Assembly: GCA_024639165.1 (NCBI GenBank)
Contig: JAHEIX010000012.1
Coordinates: forward strand, 1 to 64,000
Source: UBA7446 sp024639165
GTDB taxonomy: Bacteria; Bacteroidota; Bacteroidia; Flavobacteriales; Flavobacteriaceae
Length of the DNA: 64,000 bases
Reading direction: 5' to 3'
Position 1 is the first letter of the stretch; every line of letters begins with the position of its first letter. A program made the translations under genes and the position numbers. The notes under the pieces are model-generated. The model searched no databases and was not told the DNA's origin. It saw nothing but the letters and a program-made list of their open reading frames with translations. Below are positions 8,821 through 17,885 of this stretch, piece after piece.

Positions 8821-11573
8821 AGTATAGCCACGTAACATTAACAATCGCCATACTGTGCTGTTTCACATTCCTGGTTAATGCACAGAGTGTAGTAAATTTC
8901 ACGACTGCTGAGGGATTTTCTAATGGCGCAACGCTAACTTCTCAAACAAATTGGAGTGCAAGCTCATGGATAGTGGACACGAACAATGGGGGTATGGTTA
9001 CTACCTCAACTGATTGGAAGCGTGCCGCATGGCAAAAAGCATTTACGCTTAATGAAGCTGGTGATCAGATTAAACTTCGTATCGATTTAAATTTTTCCGG
9101 AATTATTAATGAAGTAAATAAGCCACTCTTTAAAGTTGGTTTTAGTGCATCTGGCGATGTGGAATTTACCAACCCATCAGCAAATACTGTTTTTTTATCC
9201 GTCATAAATGACACTGATTATCCATCTCCCATTCTCCACCTTAGGCACAACAATAACTCAAATGCACTAACCCCAGATGCATATTTAGCGCTCTCCACCA
9301 TACAGGGTGCAACAGCATCTGACAATTTAGCTATTGAACTAACACTCATCCTTGGTCAAGACGCTACCACATCAACCATTGAGGCCAAACTAGTAAATGT
9401 AACAGACGCAACGGAAACGCCTATTGGTATGTACACTGGAATAGATGCAACGGTATTTAGTGCTGCCCAGTCTGGTATTTACCCATTTTTTAGCACACAG
9501 CTATTAAGTGAAGGCATGTCAGCAGCGAACGCTAATTCAAACTATTCAGTTAATGTGTCCAAATTAACCACCGAAGTTTTCTCAACTGTGACTGTAAAGC
9601 CTACTGTAAAACGATATCTTGGTGAGGTTTCGTCTTTGGATAGATCTAAATATTTCAATTTACATTCTAGAGGTGGTTCCGATATAGAGCCAGATTTATA
9701 TACCGACTACAATGTAACTTCACACGGTCGTGGCTTTTGGGGGCCTGCTGCTGTTGCTGTCCAGCAAGAAGGTCAAGTAGGTGTTTATCCAAGTTCAAGT
9801 ACAGGTACCAATGAAGTAAGAGAAGTAAGTAGATATATCGCAACCGAGCACCCATACAATATGTACAAAGAAGGCGTAGACAAAGTTGCTTTATCCGATT
9901 GGGTTGTGTCCTATTATAAAAATGCTGTTGGTGTTCATTTACGCCCTGAATTTTACGAACCCATGAACGAGCCTTTTGTCCATGCACGAGATTATTACGA
10001 TGAACCCGACTGGGACGCAGTAGCAGAAGCTCGTGTTAAGTTGGAAATGGCACAAGTATTTCGTGAAATTGGCAGTAAGATTCATGCTACTCCAGAACTG
10101 GCCAACATGAAAGTGATTGGTTATGCGGCAGCCTATCCCTCTTTTGAAAAAAATGACTTTGCCCTTTGGGCGAGCAACATGAAAATGTTTATGGATGAAG
10201 CAGGTGCTGATATGGACGCCTTTTCTACGCACATCTATGACGGAGTCAATCAAATTGGCCAAGACACCAAACGCTCCGGAAGTAATATGGAGGCTATATT
10301 GGACCTTATAGAGTCATATAGTTATGAAAAATGGGGTACCGTTAAACCCCACGTGATTTCTGAGTTTGGTGGTATAGTGGGCAATACTTATTCCGATATT
10401 AATAATGTGCAATCCATTCGTTCACAAAATGCGATGCTATTTGGCTTGTTTGAGCGTCAAGATATTACGGAGTTGACTATTCCTTTTACTACGGGAAAAT
10501 CTACCTGGCATATCACCGCAGCAAATAATTACTTACCCTACAAGGCGGTACTTTATAAGCCCGTGCCCTTTGGTGTGCCATTAGATCAGGTTACCAGTTG
10601 GGAATATACAGATCGCATTTATTTTTATGAATTATGGAAAAACGTTTCGGGTGATCGGATTGAACTTAACTCAACCAATCCAGATGTTCAGGTTCAAGGG
10701 TTTAGAAACGATAACAAGCTGTATGTGGCCTTAAATAATTTAGAGGATGCCGATCGAACCGTTTCCTTACAACTACAAACTATTTCAGGGGCAACTATTA
10801 GCGGTGTACGGATTAAATCACTAATCATCAATCCAAACGAGGCAGCACTATTTACAGATCAAACCACTTTAGTTTTACCAGAAAGTTATCAATTAAAAGC
10901 CAACGAGACCGTTGTTTTTGAATATACCTACAATACTGATTTTAGCTACGAAAATGCCCTTATTTCGAAGCGACATTACAGCAATGAATTTACGGTACAA
11001 CCAATTACTGCCAATTCATCCATGACCTACACATTTTCTAATGTACCAACTTCATCCATTGCCTCTGCTACCTTGCGTATGAGCATTGGACGGAAACACA
11101 ATCGTTCAAAATCACCAACAGTTTTGATAAATGGACAAGCGCTTAGCGTACCTACTAATTGGAAAGGCTATGACCAAGCCAACAGAGATGACTTTTTTGG
11201 GATGATCGAGATTGATGTTCCTGCAGCAAGTGTACAAGCATCAAATACTGTTTCGCTAACATTTCCAGATTCTGACGGACATTTGAGCTCGTTAGTATTT
11301 ATAACAGAAAACGACGACCCAACCGTACTCTCTTTAGAAAAATCAGCTTTAATCCAACGAGCTGACAAACTGCTGCTCTATCCCAACCCTGTTGATGATG
11401 TGCTGTACCTCGAAGAGAAATATCAAGGCAAAGCGATTAACTTTTTCACCCTAACGGGGAAAGAGATATTCAGCACTATATACGATGGAACAGCTGTAGA
11501 TGTAACACATCTAGCCAGTGGCCTTTATTTGGTTCGATCCGAAAACCTCTATGCCAAGCTGCTTGTTGAGTAA
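8817..11573 (+). CDS. GH86 glycoside hydrolase with N-terminal beta-sandwich and type IX secretion tail
   Basis: A 918-residue paralogue of the preceding enzyme with extra domains at both ends. After a signal peptide (FTFLVNAQ, about residue 23), residues of about 24-255 form a beta-rich module beginning VVNFTTAEGFSNGATL. The GH86 domain follows at about 262-600, with YEPMNEPFVHA (likely acid/base E385) and HVISEFGG (likely nucleophile E516). Beta-sandwich domains run to about 845. The last 70 residues (LLLYPNPVDDVLYLEE...GLYLVRSENLYAKLLVE) are a type-A C-terminal sorting domain of the type IX secretion system, so the enzyme should be exported to the surface or medium. ATGA overlap with the upstream gene shows translational coupling. 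The N-terminal module resembles the whole body of the protein encoded at 13073-14047. Confidence 0.88.
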   Translation: MKYSHVTLTIAILCCFTFLVNAQSVVNFTTAEGFSNGATLTSQTNWSASSWIVDTNNGGMVTTSTDWKRAAWQKAFTLNEAGDQIKLRIDLNFSGIINEVNKPLFKVGFSASGDVEFTNPSANTVFLSVINDTDYPSPILHLRHNNNSNALTPDAYLALSTIQGATASDNLAIELTLILGQDATTSTIEAKLVNVTDATETPIGMYTGIDATVFSAAQSGIYPFFSTQLLSEGMSAANANSNYSVNVSKLTTEVFSTVTVKPTVKRYLGEVSSLDRSKYFNLHSRGGSDIEPDLYTDYNVTSHGRGFWGPAAVAVQQEGQVGVYPSSSTGTNEVREVSRYIATEHPYNMYKEGVDKVALSDWVVSYYKNAVGVHLRPEFYEPMNEPFVHARDYYDEPDWDAVAEARVKLEMAQVFREIGSKIHATPELANMKVIGYAAAYPSFEKNDFALWASNMKMFMDEAGADMDAFSTHIYDGVNQIGQDTKRSGSNMEAILDLIESYSYEKWGTVKPHVISEFGGIVGNTYSDINNVQSIRSQNAMLFGLFERQDITELTIPFTTGKSTWHITAANNYLPYKAVLYKPVPFGVPLDQVTSWEYTDRIYFYELWKNVSGDRIELNSTNPDVQVQGFRNDNKLYVALNNLEDADRTVSLQLQTISGATISGVRIKSLIINPNEAALFTDQTTLVLPESYQLKANETVVFEYTYNTDFSYENALISKRHYSNEFTVQPITANSSMTYTFSNVPTSSIASATLRMSIGRKHNRSKSPTVLINGQALSVPTNWKGYDQANRDDFFGMIEIDVPAASVQASNTVSLTFPDSDGHLSSLVFITENDDPTVLSLEKSALIQRADKLLLYPNPVDDVLYLEEKYQGKAINFFTLTGKEIFSTIYDGTAVDVTHLASGLYLVRSENLYAKLLVE

Positions 11574-11583
11574 AAGATAAATC

Positions 11584-12978
11584 ATGCGAAAATTCAGACA
11601 CGCATTATTTACTGTATTTTTAAGCTTTAACTCCTTATTTATAGGGTTTTCGCAGAGCAGTTCACCCTTTTTTAACAATGGTGATGTCATTTGCTTTTTG
11701 GGCGACAGCATCACCCATGGAGGGCAATACCACGAATTTTTGCAGCTCTTTTACGCAACTCGATATCCAGAGTTGAACCTTTCTTTTCACAACTGCGGAA
11801 TTTCTGGAGACAATGCCGCTGGCATGATTGAGCGCTTCGAAGAGGATGTGATGAGGCACAAGCCCACACACGTATTTCTGATGACCGGAATGAATGACGT
11901 ACAACGTACACTTTATTTTGAGGGAACGGCAAGCAAAAAGATTTTGAAACAAAGAGCGAATGCCTTAGCTAACTACAAGCGAAATACTACATTATTAGCG
12001 GAAAAAATAAGCGAAAATGATGTAACACCTATTTTGTTAACGCCCACTATTTATGACCAATACTCCAAAATAGAAAGAGAAAACAACTTAGGCTGCAATG
12101 ACGCCCTTATTGAGTTTTCTAATCATATTAAAAAATTAGGTGAAAAACATGACGCACTAGTAATTGATTTAAACACGCCTATGCGTAAGCTCATGGAACG
12201 TCAATTGAAAAAAGATTCTTTGTTTACCATTGTTGGAAAAGACAGGGTGCATCCCGGAACAACAGGGCATTTTATCATGTTTTATGAAATTATATCCAGC
12301 TTAGAAGCACCTGCTGTGGTTTCTAAAATAGCTATTGATGCAAACCAAGATGAGCAAGAAATACGTGTGCAAAACCTACGCCTTCAAAATGCACAGTTTT
12401 CCGAAAGCTTGATTTCCTTTCAGACTTGTGAAATGAGTTTGCCATTTCCCATTGGAGGGAGTCTTCAAGAGGCCGTATCATTCACCTCTTTTGAAGAGCT
12501 GTATAACCAGCAACTATTTCAAGCAGAAGGCTTACCTAATAAAAATTATGACTTGTACATTGATAAACAGCATATAGGAACTTTTGATGCCTACGATTTA
12601 AAGAATGGAATTAATCTTAGCCAATATAAAAACACACCGCAATACAAACAGGCGCAAGAAATAAAGCGTTTGTGTACTGCCTATCGACAAACACAATACC
12701 AGCTTCGGGCAGTTGCCTTTATACGGCACAGTTATCTTAACGACTATACAGGTCCCGATAACATAAATTTAAAATATAAGCACTTATCCAAAAAACGTAA
12801 ACGTATTGAGGGCAAACCCTATTTTGACTACATCAAAAGGAGTATGGAGGCATATTTTGAGACACTGCCCAAAATAGATTCTTTAGAAAAAAGAAAGCGC
12901 CAACTTTTAGAACAAATACATTCCATGTACACACCCAAGATGCAGCAATGGAAACTTATGAATAGCCCCAAGCCCTAG
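11584..12978 (+). CDS. SGNH/GDSL-family hydrolase, putative carbohydrate esterase
   Basis: A 464-residue secreted protein (signal peptide MRKFRHALFTVFLSFNSLFIGFSQ). The SGNH hydrolase fold covers about residues 35-230. Block I is CFLGDSITHGG with the catalytic Ser in GDS, block II has the Gly in NCGISGDNAAG, block III is MTGMNDVQ with the Asn, and block V is DRVHPGTTGH with the catalytic His and its Asp three residues before. The family contains acyl, acetyl and carbohydrate esterases. The remaining 230 residues are unlike SGNH domains: a beta-rich segment, then a charged, likely helical region (LSKKRKRIEGK... SLEKRKRQLLEQIHSM). It is encoded 10 bases after the GH86 gene, so it should act on the same polysaccharide or its oligosaccharides. 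The bond it cuts is unknown. Confidence 0.78.
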   Translation: MRKFRHALFTVFLSFNSLFIGFSQSSSPFFNNGDVICFLGDSITHGGQYHEFLQLFYATRYPELNLSFHNCGISGDNAAGMIERFEEDVMRHKPTHVFLMTGMNDVQRTLYFEGTASKKILKQRANALANYKRNTTLLAEKISENDVTPILLTPTIYDQYSKIERENNLGCNDALIEFSNHIKKLGEKHDALVIDLNTPMRKLMERQLKKDSLFTIVGKDRVHPGTTGHFIMFYEIISSLEAPAVVSKIAIDANQDEQEIRVQNLRLQNAQFSESLISFQTCEMSLPFPIGGSLQEAVSFTSFEELYNQQLFQAEGLPNKNYDLYIDKQHIGTFDAYDLKNGINLSQYKNTPQYKQAQEIKRLCTAYRQTQYQLRAVAFIRHSYLNDYTGPDNINLKYKHLSKKRKRIEGKPYFDYIKRSMEAYFETLPKIDSLEKRKRQLLEQIHSMYTPKMQQWKLMNSPKP

Positions 12979-12990
12979 GATTTGACGATT

Positions 12991-13009
12991 TGTTCTACAC
13001 TTTAGAACA
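12991..13009. repeat. Inverted repeat TGTTCTA-N5-TAGAACA
   Basis: Perfect 7-base arms (12991-12997 and 13003-13009) separated by CACTT, in the 94-base gap before the secreted beta-sandwich gene. No T-run follows directly, so it is a poor intrinsic terminator and could be an operator. The function is not known. Confidence 0.4.
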
Positions 13010-13072
13010 TTTGTGACTACAATTTGCTTTTAATCAAATTAAATTTATAAAAAAACATTAAATCAAATAATT

Positions 13073-14047
13073 ATGAAAAACGTATACATATTTTTTACAA
13101 TAATCTTAAGCGTTACAACGATAAATGCTCAGGTGACAGCAAACTTTAATACAGCAGATGGTTATGCTAATGGAGCTTTGGGTAATAACGAAAATTGGGA
13201 AGGTGGTGGCTCATGGTTTGTTAACACCACTGATGAAAAGGTATCTACTTCAGCTAACTCCGCTGAAGCCTTATGGACAGAGCAACTAACTAGTATTTCT
13301 GGTTCCACAGTTACCTTTGAAGTTAATTTTAGTTTCAACGGTGACTTTGGGCACTCTACAAATGAACTTATGGCCCAGATAGGTTTTTATAACGAATTCT
13401 GGATTAATGGTGGCGCATCCAAAAGAGATTATATTTACCTATCTTTTAATACTTTTAATGGGGGATTAAAAATATCTGATAGAGCAAATGGAAATTTTGA
13501 TATTACAACAAAAGCTGTAAGTAATTGGATTGGAAGTGATCTCACGGCAAAAGTTGCTTTAACCATCGGAACTACTGCAGCTAATTCATATATTTCTGTC
13601 ATACTTATAAATAATACAACAAATGAGTCTACTGACATTGGGACGTATGGAAATGGTAATGGTACTCTTTCAATAAGAGATGAGATATTTGCATATGCTG
13701 GCAACGGAAAAGTTCGTGGTTTTTTCAAAACAATAACATTGCAGGACGGAGATGCAGCCAATACAGAGTTCATGGGAGTGTCTAGTGTATCCTTAACCAA
13801 TGGTAGTACACTAAACACAAAAGATGTTTTCCTCCCAGAATTTATGTTGTCTAACAATCCCGTTGGAGAAACAGTTGAAATATTTGGAGTTGAAGCGGGT
13901 AGTGAAATAAATATTTATACCATTACAGGAGCTAAAGCAAGTAATCATGTTTATAATGGAAGTTCTTTAAATCTTAGCCACCTAAATACGGGTGTCTATT
14001 TTATGGAAACGCCAGGATTTGCAGTTAAGAAAATGCTAAAAAAATAG
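13073..14047 (+). CDS. Type IX-secreted beta-sandwich protein, putative galactan-binding module
   Basis: A 324-residue protein with a signal peptide (ILSVTTINAQ, about residue 19), one beta-rich domain (about 20-245) and a C-terminal type IX sorting domain (LPEFMLSNNPVGETVEIFG... LNTGVYFMETPGFAVKKMLKK). The central domain starts VTANFNTADGYANGALGNNE and shows the same pattern as the N-terminus of the second GH86 enzyme (NFxTAxGxxNG...W...SW.V, later LxFxFNGD/LNFSG), so the two share a module. No catalytic residues are recognised. The likely role is binding red-algal galactan at the surface, but this is inferred from context. It ends the secreted-enzyme block; a strong terminator follows at 14075. 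Confidence 0.72.
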   Translation: MKNVYIFFTIILSVTTINAQVTANFNTADGYANGALGNNENWEGGGSWFVNTTDEKVSTSANSAEALWTEQLTSISGSTVTFEVNFSFNGDFGHSTNELMAQIGFYNEFWINGGASKRDYIYLSFNTFNGGLKISDRANGNFDITTKAVSNWIGSDLTAKVALTIGTTAANSYISVILINNTTNESTDIGTYGNGNGTLSIRDEIFAYAGNGKVRGFFKTITLQDGDAANTEFMGVSSVSLTNGSTLNTKDVFLPEFMLSNNPVGETVEIFGVEAGSEINIYTITGAKASNHVYNGSSLNLSHLNTGVYFMETPGFAVKKMLKK

Positions 14048-14074
14048 ATTTTTTTAAAAACAACGAATCAAAAG

Positions 14075-14101
14075 CCACTGAATATCAGTGGTTTTTTTAT
14101 T
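14075..14101 (+). terminator. Intrinsic terminator after the beta-sandwich gene
   Basis: Perfect 7-base stem CCACTGA/TCAGTGG (14075-14081 and 14085-14091) with a 3-base loop, followed at once by seven T residues. It lies 28 bases after the stop and would end the susC-led transcript before the alpha/beta hydrolase gene. Confidence 0.85.
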
Positions 14102-14110
14102 TTTAGTCAT

Positions 14111-15025
14111 ATGAAGTATCTGTATTTTGTTTTCGTGCTTTTATGCCTAAAAGCAACGGCTCAGCATAAAAAAATAGCTATTTATACAGATAACATTCCT
14201 TGTGCTTCAAACCTACCCATGCAGGAGGTCTCAAATACCATTTCGATAAAAGAACGTATCAGCAGTCCACAATTATGGTATTACCCAACAGAAAAATCCA
14301 TTCATAACACAGCAGCTGTTTTGGTTTTACCCGGTGGTGGGTATCAAAATCTAGCCTTTAAAAAGGAAGGAACAGAGGTTGCCCAATGGCTCAATACTTT
14401 GGGTATTAGTGCTTTTGTACTTATGTACCGAACACCCTACTGGGAGTTAGCATCGTGTAAAAAAGAAATTCCGCTTTCAGATGCCAAGCAGGCCATGCGC
14501 ATCATTCGACATCGTGCAAGTGAATGGAATATAAACCCCAATAAAGTTGGCGTTATGGGCTTTTCAGCTGGTGGTCACCTGGCAGCAGCACTTTCCACAC
14601 AGTTCGACTATGGAAACCAAGACGAAACAAATTCACTGGCTTCGTTCAGCACGCGCCCTGATTTTTCTGTTCTTGTCTATCCCGTTATCAGTATGCGAAA
14701 AGCCTACACGCATATGGGATCTAGACAAAGTCTTTTGGGGGAAAATCCAACTAATGAAGACATAATGGCCTACTCAAATGAGCTACAAGTAAAAACAGAA
14801 ACACCACCAGCCATTTTAATTCACGCTTCCAATGATAGGGCTGTTTATGCAGAAAACAGCATCATGTATTACAAAGCACTACTGGAAAAAAACGTTCCAG
14901 CAGCTTTGCATATATGGGAAGATGGAGGTCATGGCTTTGGGCTCCACCGTGAAAAAGGCTCTGTCAAATCATGGCCAAACTCGGTCCATCAATGGTTTAT
15001 CCAGCGAGGTATTTTGAAATATTAA
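14111..15025 (+). CDS. Secreted alpha/beta hydrolase, putative carbohydrate esterase
   Basis: A 304-residue protein with a signal peptide (MKYLYFVFVLLCLKATAQ). The fold is alpha/beta hydrolase of the dienelactone hydrolase/BD-FAE type. The oxyanion motif is LVLPGGGYQN (about residues 76-85), the nucleophile elbow is GFSAGG (about 150-155), the acid is in HASNDRAV (about 238-245) and the catalytic His is in DGGHGFGLH (about 275-283). Homologues in polysaccharide loci remove acetyl or other acyl groups from glycans. It lies between the terminator at 14075 and the convergent sulfatase gene, whose stop codon overlaps its own by three bases. Substrate unknown; an acylated galactan or accompanying polysaccharide is possible. 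Confidence 0.82.
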   Translation: MKYLYFVFVLLCLKATAQHKKIAIYTDNIPCASNLPMQEVSNTISIKERISSPQLWYYPTEKSIHNTAAVLVLPGGGYQNLAFKKEGTEVAQWLNTLGISAFVLMYRTPYWELASCKKEIPLSDAKQAMRIIRHRASEWNINPNKVGVMGFSAGGHLAAALSTQFDYGNQDETNSLASFSTRPDFSVLVYPVISMRKAYTHMGSRQSLLGENPTNEDIMAYSNELQVKTETPPAILIHASNDRAVYAENSIMYYKALLEKNVPAALHIWEDGGHGFGLHREKGSVKSWPNSVHQWFIQRGILKY

Positions 15026-16563
15026 TCAAAACGCAAACGACTTGTGTTTTCATAGGCATCGCCTACTATAGTAAGAAAGCGCTCCATCATCTCATCTCTT
15101 TTTTCAGGCATTTTCTCTGCAAGATTGTTTTTTTGAGATACATCCTCCGCCAGATTGTACAATTGATATTCGTCTCCATTACCCGTTTCAATGCCTTTTG
15201 TCAAAAACATTTTAGGCCCAGGATAAGGAGGAATCAAGACCCAATCGCCATGGCGGTAAGCCGTTCTGGAAGTTGCTTCTAACACCACATTATCTCTACC
15301 CTCATTTGATTTACCAAGCAGTAGATTCATGTGGTTTTCGCTGTCTAGTTCTGGTTTTTCATCTCCCATAAAACTTGACAATGATGATAGCCAATCTATT
15401 TGCGAAATAATGGCATCAGAAGTACCGGGCTCAATAGTTCCTTTCCAAAACGTGACAAACGGAACACGAGTTCCAGCCTCGTACAAGCTGTATTTTCCAC
15501 CTCTTAAACCGCCTGTTGGCGTGTGGTCGCCAAGCTTTTCGATGGCATCATCTACATAGCCATCGTCCAAAACGGGTCCATTATCGCTTGATAAGAATAT
15601 AAGCGTATTTTCAAGTAAACCTTCTTGCTTTAGTGTTTTGATCAATGCTCCGATACACCAATCTGCTTCGGCAATGACATCGCCCCTTGGGCCCATTCCA
15701 GTTGCTCCTTCAAAACGTGGGTGAGGTGTTCTTGGTACGTGCGGTTGTTGAAACCCATAATACAAAAAGAACGGTTTGTCTTTTTTTGTTTTTATATACG
15801 TTTGAACTTCTTTAAGAAAATCATCTGCCATATTTTCATCTATCCATCTTGCGCTTTGCCCACCTTTCATATGTCCAATTCGTGGTACACCGTTTACAAC
15901 AGTTCTATTGTGTTGTGAATCGGCTTTCATTTTTACTAAACTGGGCGAGTTTTCACCCGTTGGCTCTCCGGGAAAGTTTTTTTCGTAGTCAATTTCTATA
16001 GGATCGTTCACGTCTAAATTATAAACGTAACCATCTTTAATGTAGACTGTGGGTACCCTGTCCTGTGTTGCTGCCATAATAAAACTATAGTCAAAACCAA
16101 CCTCATTAGGTCCAGGTGAGATGTGTTTGTTCCAATTGACATTTCCCAATCCAAGACCTAAGTGCCATTTCCCAATCACTGCCGTTTCGTATCCATGTTT
16201 TCGCAGCATTTTAGGCAATGTTATTTGAGCGGTGTCAATCAGAAGCGGTGCTGTACCAGGTAAAATCTTGGCATTTCTGTTACGCCATGGATACTGTCCG
16301 GTGAGAAGGGCATATCTACTGGGTGTACATGTTGCCGAAGTGGCATATCCATTGGTAAATTTACGCCCATTGTTTGCCAAAAAATCCATATTTGGTGTGG
16401 ATAATTCGGTTGCTCCATAGGCGCTTACATCTCCATAGCCCAAATCGTCGAGATAAATAAAGATAATATTGGGTTTTTCCAATGCAGCTGCATTGTTTTT
16501 TGGTTCAGCGCCACAAGAAGCAAGAATTGTTGATAAAACGAAAATTAAGACTAATTTTTTCAT
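15022..16563 (-). CDS. S1-family (formylglycine) sulfatase lipoprotein
   Basis: A 513-residue type I sulfatase. The lipoprotein signal is MKKLVLIFVLSTILASC (Cys17). The metal-binding N-terminal motif IIFIYLDDLGYGD holds D39-D40. The maturation motif is CTPSRYALLTG with C79, the residue converted to formylglycine by an anaerobic or aerobic sulfatase-maturating enzyme not encoded in this window. A downstream metal site is FLSSDNGPV. It hydrolyses sulfate esters of carbohydrates, probably in the periplasm or at the surface. It is the last gene of the nine-gene minus-strand operon, 15 bases after the permease gene. This ties desulfation to uptake and breakdown of the freed sugar. In porphyran the obvious ester is L-galactose-6-sulfate; the subfamily and specificity cannot be set by eye. 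Confidence 0.93.
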   Translation of the reverse strand: MKKLVLIFVLSTILASCGAEPKNNAAALEKPNIIFIYLDDLGYGDVSAYGATELSTPNMDFLANNGRKFTNGYATSATCTPSRYALLTGQYPWRNRNAKILPGTAPLLIDTAQITLPKMLRKHGYETAVIGKWHLGLGLGNVNWNKHISPGPNEVGFDYSFIMAATQDRVPTVYIKDGYVYNLDVNDPIEIDYEKNFPGEPTGENSPSLVKMKADSQHNRTVVNGVPRIGHMKGGQSARWIDENMADDFLKEVQTYIKTKKDKPFFLYYGFQQPHVPRTPHPRFEGATGMGPRGDVIAEADWCIGALIKTLKQEGLLENTLIFLSSDNGPVLDDGYVDDAIEKLGDHTPTGGLRGGKYSLYEAGTRVPFVTFWKGTIEPGTSDAIISQIDWLSSLSSFMGDEKPELDSENHMNLLLGKSNEGRDNVVLEATSRTAYRHGDWVLIPPYPGPKMFLTKGIETGNGDEYQLYNLAEDVSQKNNLAEKMPEKRDEMMERFLTIVGDAYENTSRLRFD

Positions 16564-16578
16564 GGTGTTGTTTAGATT

Positions 16579-17874
16579 TTAGTTGTGATTTTTACGTCCA
16601 TAGATTGCGATAAAAGCAAAACACAAGACAGGTAATAAAAAGGAAAGATTGATTTCAGAAATCCCGATAATACTGACATCATTAACAGCATAACCGCCTA
16701 TGTCAATAATCATTCCTTGAAGTTTTGGCATCAATGCACCACCAACAATAGCCATGACCAAGCCTGCGGAGCCAATTTTGCTTTCGTCTTCGGTTAGTTT
16801 TCCGAGTGCAATTCCGTAAATGGTTGGGAACATCAAAGACATAAAAAACGATACGCCAACCAAACAATAAAGCCCCACGACATTGTTGATCACAACAACA
16901 CCCAATGTACAGCCAATGGCAAAGAGGGCAAACAACATCAATAATTTACCAGCATTTGCAAATCGTAGCAAGTAGGTTCCAAAAGCACGACCAACTGTAA
17001 AGAGTACAAATGCAGCCATTTGATAATATCCAGCTGTTACACTATCCATGCCAATTCCTTCGGCGTACTGATAAATATAGGTCCAGCACATGATTTGTGC
17101 TCCAACGTAAAAAATTTGCGCCAATACCCCTTGGCTATAGGTTATATTCCTGAAGAGTTTTGTGAATGTGTTTCCAATATTGCCATGCGCGTCTTCAGCT
17201 TTGGAATGCGGCATTTTACTTACTGAAAACAAGACCAAGACTCCTAAAATAACCAATCCTAAAATCACATAGGGATCTCGGATTACCATCAAATCGGTGG
17301 TTTTGATTAGTGTTTTAGAAACTTCGTCCAGTGCACTAAAATCAGCAATATCATCAGATTGAAGTTTTTTCAACACATATTGTTGCGCAACAAAAAGCCC
17401 AAGAATTAAACCAACAGGGTTAAAGGCTTGTGCTAGGTTAAGCCGTTGGGTTGCTGTTTCTTTTGCACCCATAGCTAAGGCATAAGGATTTGCAGCAGTT
17501 TCTAAAAACGCCAGTCCAAAGGTCAATATATATAGCCCCATGCAGAAAAACCAGAATTCTTCTGTAATGGCTGCAGGATAAAATAACAGCGCTCCTGTTG
17601 CGTATAAGGCTAAGCCAATTAAAATACCAACCTTGTATGAGTATTTACGCATGAATAACGCAGCCGGAAGTGCCATGCAAAAATATCCGCCATAAAATGC
17701 CATTTGTACCCAAGCCGCTTGTGAATTTGATAACTCCAGTACCTTTTTAAATGCCTGAACCATCGGGTCGGTTACCGCATTGGCAAAGCCCCATAGGGCA
17801 AACAGTGAGGTTAGCAGGATGAATGGAATAAGTACTTTTTTGGGTACAACGGGGATTGTATTGGATGCTTTCAT
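16579..17874 (-). CDS. fucP: FucP-type sugar:H+ symporter (MFS)
   Basis: A 431-residue major facilitator with about 12 membrane segments. It carries FucP-subfamily motifs: FALWGFANAVTDPMV near the start, AFYGGYFCMALPAALFMRK around residue 60-78, GLAFLETAANPYALAMG around 120-136 and RLNLAQAFNPVGLILG around 143-158. FucP of Escherichia coli takes up L-fucose and also L-galactose and D-arabinose, so the specificity here could be either L-fucose or L-galactose. It is encoded 11 bases after the 2-hydroxy-acid dehydrogenase gene and 15 bases before the sulfatase gene, so it serves the same route as the inner-membrane uptake step. Family assignment is secure; substrate is inferred. Confidence 0.9.
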   Translation of the reverse strand: MKASNTIPVVPKKVLIPFILLTSLFALWGFANAVTDPMVQAFKKVLELSNSQAAWVQMAFYGGYFCMALPAALFMRKYSYKVGILIGLALYATGALLFYPAAITEEFWFFCMGLYILTFGLAFLETAANPYALAMGAKETATQRLNLAQAFNPVGLILGLFVAQQYVLKKLQSDDIADFSALDEVSKTLIKTTDLMVIRDPYVILGLVILGVLVLFSVSKMPHSKAEDAHGNIGNTFTKLFRNITYSQGVLAQIFYVGAQIMCWTYIYQYAEGIGMDSVTAGYYQMAAFVLFTVGRAFGTYLLRFANAGKLLMLFALFAIGCTLGVVVINNVVGLYCLVGVSFFMSLMFPTIYGIALGKLTEDESKIGSAGLVMAIVGGALMPKLQGMIIDIGGYAVNDVSIIGISEINLSFLLPVLCFAFIAIYGRKNHN

Positions 17875-17885
17875 AAAATATGTTA

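Noticed and set aside
13435..13857. 140-codon minus-strand ORF opposite the type IX-secreted gene
   Set aside because: Opposite a gene with a signal peptide and sorting tail; no recognisable features.
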